A stretch of 7,432 nt of DNA, from positions 1 to 7,432 of the forward strand of contig JADHVM010000041.1 of NCBI GenBank assembly GCA_016783985.1. The letters run 5' to 3'. The translations under genes were made by a program, and so were the position numbers. The notes beneath the pieces were generated by a model, which was not told where the DNA came from, ran no database searches, and was given only the letters and a program-made list of their open reading frames with translations. Positions 6,034-7,432 of this stretch are shown here, piece by piece (position 1 is the first letter of the stretch; each line of letters begins with the position of its first letter). This DNA is from Actinomycetota bacterium. Its GTDB lineage: Bacteria; Actinomycetota; Humimicrobiia; Humimicrobiales; Humimicrobiaceae.

Positions 6034-6666
6034 GATTATTTTTAGCAGTTTAGATAAAGACTTAAAATCTTCTAAATATTTTTTTTCAGTAACTACTTTT
6101 CTTTCAGTTACATCTTGCGGTTCGTAAAAAGGTACTAATTTAAATGAAGGGTTTTCAAACATCCTCATATGTATTTTCTTCATGTTACTGTATTTTTTTC
6201 CTACAGAGAAAAAATTCTCTAAAATGATATTAGAGGTATCCAATCCTAAAGATATAATTATATGAGGTGTTATTATAGAAATTTCTTTTGTAAGAAAATA
6301 AATACAATTATTTGTATGTTTTTTTAGTAACTTAACCTGAATATTTTTTTCTTGGCTGTCTTTAATTGTAGTTTTTCTTGGAGTGCATTTGACAAGATAT
6401 GTAATATAGGTATCTTTGCTCAAGGATAGATGAATTTCTTGCAGGATATTTCTTAATAATTTTCCTGGGCTATCATTTGTATAAGGAATTCCAGTTTTTT
6501 CTGCACCTTCTATGCTTGGATAATTCCCAACTATTATTATTCTACCTGTCGAAGCTCCTGTTCCCGGCACTGGCTTTTTTCTGGTTTTTACAAGGTCAAG
6601 ACACTTTTTACAATGAACTACTTCGTCCTTTAATCTGTTTAGACTTTTTCTGGCATTTATTGGCAT
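6031..6666 (-). CDS. Uracil-DNA glycosylase family 4-like Fe-S protein with altered catalytic motifs
   Basis: 211 residues, the usual size of family 4 (thermostable-type) uracil-DNA glycosylases, which remove uracil from DNA. Visible matches: CKKC (19-22) with VPGTG (33-37), GxxPSIEGAEKTGIPY (47-62, against GEAPGxxEDxxGxPF), PGKLLRNIL (67-75), YITYLVKCTP (87-96, against YITNVVKCRPP), Cys121, and ITPHIIISLG (132-141, against IxPxVIVxLG). Cys19, Cys22, Cys94 and Cys121 fit the [4Fe-4S] ligands, but Cys94 and Cys121 are 26 residues apart, longer than the 14-17 usual in the family. The motif A Glu of GEAPG is Asn48 and its Gly is Ser51, and the HPS/HPA catalytic motif reads PFYEPQDV (179-186), with Glu182 in place of His. 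Uracil excision is therefore doubtful; another base specificity or a structural role is possible. The start ATG (6664-6666) has no clear Shine-Dalgarno. It is transcribed alone, convergent with the 3D gene. Confidence 0.75.
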   Translation of the reverse strand: MPINARKSLNRLKDEVVHCKKCLDLVKTRKKPVPGTGASTGRIIIVGNYPSIEGAEKTGIPYTNDSPGKLLRNILQEIHLSLSKDTYITYLVKCTPRKTTIKDSQEKNIQVKLLKKHTNNCIYFLTKEISIITPHIIISLGLDTSNIILENFFSVGKKYSNMKKIHMRMFENPSFKLVPFYEPQDVTERKVVTEKKYLEDFKSLSKLLKII

Positions 6667-6713
6667 AGATATTATTTTAATTTACATGGTCCTAATTTAA
6701 TACTTTGTATATA

Positions 6714-6743
6714 TTTATACTAGTAAAGATTATCTTATGGCAA
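6714..6743 (-). promoter_or_regulatory. Candidate sigma-70-type promoter for the glycosylase gene
   Basis: Read on the minus strand, TTGCCA (plus positions 6738-6743) and TATAAA (6714-6719) are separated by 18 bases. Each hexamer differs from consensus by one base. The implied leader before the ATG at 6666 is about 40 bases. AT-rich DNA makes chance matches common. Confidence 0.4.
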
Positions 6744-6780
6744 GTATACTATATATAAAAAATGTAGTAAATACATTAAT

Positions 6781-6818
6781 TTAAAAAATCAGCAATTTGG
6801 GAGTATTTATTGCTGGTT
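6781..6818 (-). terminator. Minus-strand hairpin with T-run (possible intrinsic terminator)
   Basis: AATCAGCAAT (6787-6796) pairs with ATTGCTGGTT (6809-6818) as a 10-pair stem with one G-T pair and a 12-base loop. On the minus strand the stem is followed by a run of T (complement of 6783-6788), as in a Rho-independent terminator; on the plus strand no T-run follows. It lies upstream of the glycosylase promoter, so it would stop a minus-strand transcript started within 6820-7000 or beyond, where no minus-strand gene is seen. Confidence 0.45.
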
Positions 6819-6921
6819 AAAAAGGTAAAAAATTATTGTCGGTATTTTTTATTTATTATTATAGCTTAAAAGATTTAGCCTTATTGGGAAAAAAATTTGA
6901 GATGTAAATATTTAAAACTTA

Positions 6922-6988
6922 AAATTTTTTACTTTTGACTTGATATTATTATTATTTATAATATATAATCAAATCTTGTAAAAAATTT
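6922..6988. repeat. 11-base inverted repeat flanking the corrinoid gene promoter
   Basis: AAATTTTTTAC at 6922-6932 is the exact reverse complement of GTAAAAAATTT at 6978-6988. The arms enclose the -35 and -10 elements of the downstream gene, 45 bases apart. It could be a looping operator pair or a chance match in A/T-rich DNA; one G/C pair per arm limits its significance. Confidence 0.3.
6935..6969 (+). promoter_or_regulatory. Strong sigma-70-type promoter (two overlapping versions) for the corrinoid protein gene
   Basis: TTGACT (6935-6940) is 16 bases from TATAAT (6957-6962). A second register, TTGATA (6940-6945), is 18 bases from another perfect TATAAT (6964-6969). Either gives a leader of roughly 50-57 bases before the ATG at 7026. 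The leader carries AAGGAG at 7015-7020. This is the clearest promoter in the window and suggests high expression. Confidence 0.6.
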
Positions 6989-7025
6989 AAAAGAAAATAT
7001 ATGAAAGCGCAAAAAAGGAGATGCA

Positions 7026-7432
7026 ATGGCAAAATATCAAGACCTAGCAGATTCAATTATCTCAGGAGATAATGTAAAAAGTAAGGAAATAGCCCAGAAA
7101 CTGGTGGATGAAGGAGTAAAAGCAGTAGAGATTTTAAACAATGGACTGGTTCCAGGCATGGATGTAGTGGGCAGGAAGTTTAAAGCTAATGAGATGTATA
7201 TACCTGAAGTACTAATAGCTGCAAGAGCAATGCATGCAGCTATGGATATAATAAAGCCGCTGTTATCAGAAGCAGATGCAGCTAGCAGAGGTAGTGTAAT
7301 CATTGGAACAGTACAGGGAGATTTGCATGATATAGGTAAAAATCTTGTTGGTATGATGCTTGAAGGCGGAGGATTTACAGTGATTGACGCAGGAGTTGAT
7401 ATTCCTGCAGAAAAATTTGTTGAGGAAGCAAA
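7026..7432 (+). CDS. Corrinoid (B12-binding) methyltransferase partner protein, MtbC/MtaC/MttC type, 3' partial
   Basis: First 135 residues of a family usually about 210 long, cut by the window edge. Such proteins carry a methyl group on cobalamin between a substrate-specific methyltransferase (for methanol, methylamines, betaines or methoxylated aromatics) and a second methyltransferase feeding tetrahydrofolate, coenzyme M or a corrinoid Fe-S protein. Residues 1-85 are the helical cap domain, with LVPGMDVVGRKF (41-52) and MYIPEVLIAARAMHAAM (57-73). From residue 90 the Rossmann-like B12 domain starts, with GDLHDIGKN (98-106) holding the D-x-H-x-x-G motif: Asp99, His101 (lower cobalt ligand) and Gly104. 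AAGGAG at 7015-7020, five bases before ATG, sets the start. It is visibly less AT-rich than the upstream genes, as expected for a highly expressed gene. Substrate cannot be told without the partner methyltransferase, expected just outside the window. Confidence 0.93.
   Translation, partial: MAKYQDLADSIISGDNVKSKEIAQKLVDEGVKAVEILNNGLVPGMDVVGRKFKANEMYIPEVLIAARAMHAAMDIIKPLLSEADAASRGSVIIGTVQGDLHDIGKNLVGMMLEGGGFTVIDAGVDIPAEKFVEEA

Larger units (their letters stand above)
6667..7025. other. 359-base divergent intergenic region with regulatory signals
   Basis: Separates the minus-strand glycosylase gene from the plus-strand corrinoid gene. It holds a candidate minus-strand promoter (6714-6743) with two 8-base palindromes, TACTAGTA (6718-6725) and AGTATACT (6743-6750); an inverted repeat AATGTA / TACATT (6761-6777); a minus-strand hairpin with T-run (6781-6818); and the corrinoid gene promoter (6935-6969) within an 11-base inverted repeat. 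No coding frame with a credible start and family match, and no recognisable cobalamin or SAM riboswitch, was found. About 6820-6920 has no assigned function. Confidence 0.6.

Noticed and set aside
6477..6668. 63-codon plus-strand open frame
   Set aside because: It lies fully antisense to the glycosylase gene, which has clear family motifs. It has no family resemblance of its own.
6970..7025. Cobalamin riboswitch in the corrinoid gene leader
   Set aside because: The leader is only about 55 bases and no B12-box-like sequence is seen. It is too short for that riboswitch.
7001..7072. Short upstream frame starting at ATG 7001 overlapping the corrinoid gene start
   Set aside because: It is 23 codons, in another frame, without its own ribosome binding site, and it runs through the AAGGAG of the real gene.
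7037..7303. 88-codon minus-strand open frame
   Set aside because: It is the shadow of the corrinoid protein gene, whose D-x-H-x-x-G motif and ribosome binding site leave no doubt about the coding strand.

Overview
The window is a very AT-rich piece of bacterial chromosome. Most genes are packed head to tail, with one gene on the opposite strand. The base composition, the coiled-coil plus 3D-domain cell-wall protein and the methyltransferase-type corrinoid protein suggest an anaerobe of the low-GC Bacillota / Halanaerobiales / Atribacterota kind. This is an inference from gene content; no rRNA or other phylogenetic marker is present.

Positions 1-4037 hold the distal part of a complex I-like (Nuo/Fpo-type) operon in the order D (tail only), H, I, J, K, then one NuoN/M-type antiporter subunit. 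Gaps are 0-29 bases and the last two genes overlap, so this looks like one transcript. All members are strongly divergent. The ferredoxin-like NuoI homologue keeps all eight Fe-S cysteines. In contrast, residues that conduct protons or contact quinone in ordinary complex I appear replaced in the H, K and antiporter homologues. The D tail has neither the [NiFe]-ligand CxxC of hydrogenases nor the GE(V/I)DR ending of complex I. An electron-transfer arm seems to be attached to a membrane arm with remodelled or lost proton channels. This is the most unusual feature of the window.

Positions 4057-6017 hold two envelope proteins. The first is a membrane-anchored DUF1287 (NlpC/P60-like) protein that follows the antiporter gene by 19 bases. 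It has a calcium-binding-type DxDxDGxxDxxD loop and lacks the expected active-site histidine. The second is a secreted coiled-coil protein ending in a 3D (double-psi beta-barrel) domain, typical of peptidoglycan-remodelling factors.

Positions 6031-6666 (minus strand) encode a family 4-like uracil-DNA glycosylase. It keeps the four cluster cysteines but has altered catalytic motifs. It converges on the 3D-domain gene with a 13-base gap.

Positions 6667-7025 are a 359-base divergent intergenic region. It has a candidate promoter on each strand, a hairpin plus T-run reading on the minus strand, and inverted repeats. From 7026 to the window edge runs the first 135 codons of a corrinoid (B12-binding) methyltransferase partner protein. 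It is less AT-rich than its neighbours and has the best promoter and ribosome binding site in the window. No tRNA, rRNA, CRISPR array, insertion sequence or known riboswitch was recognised.
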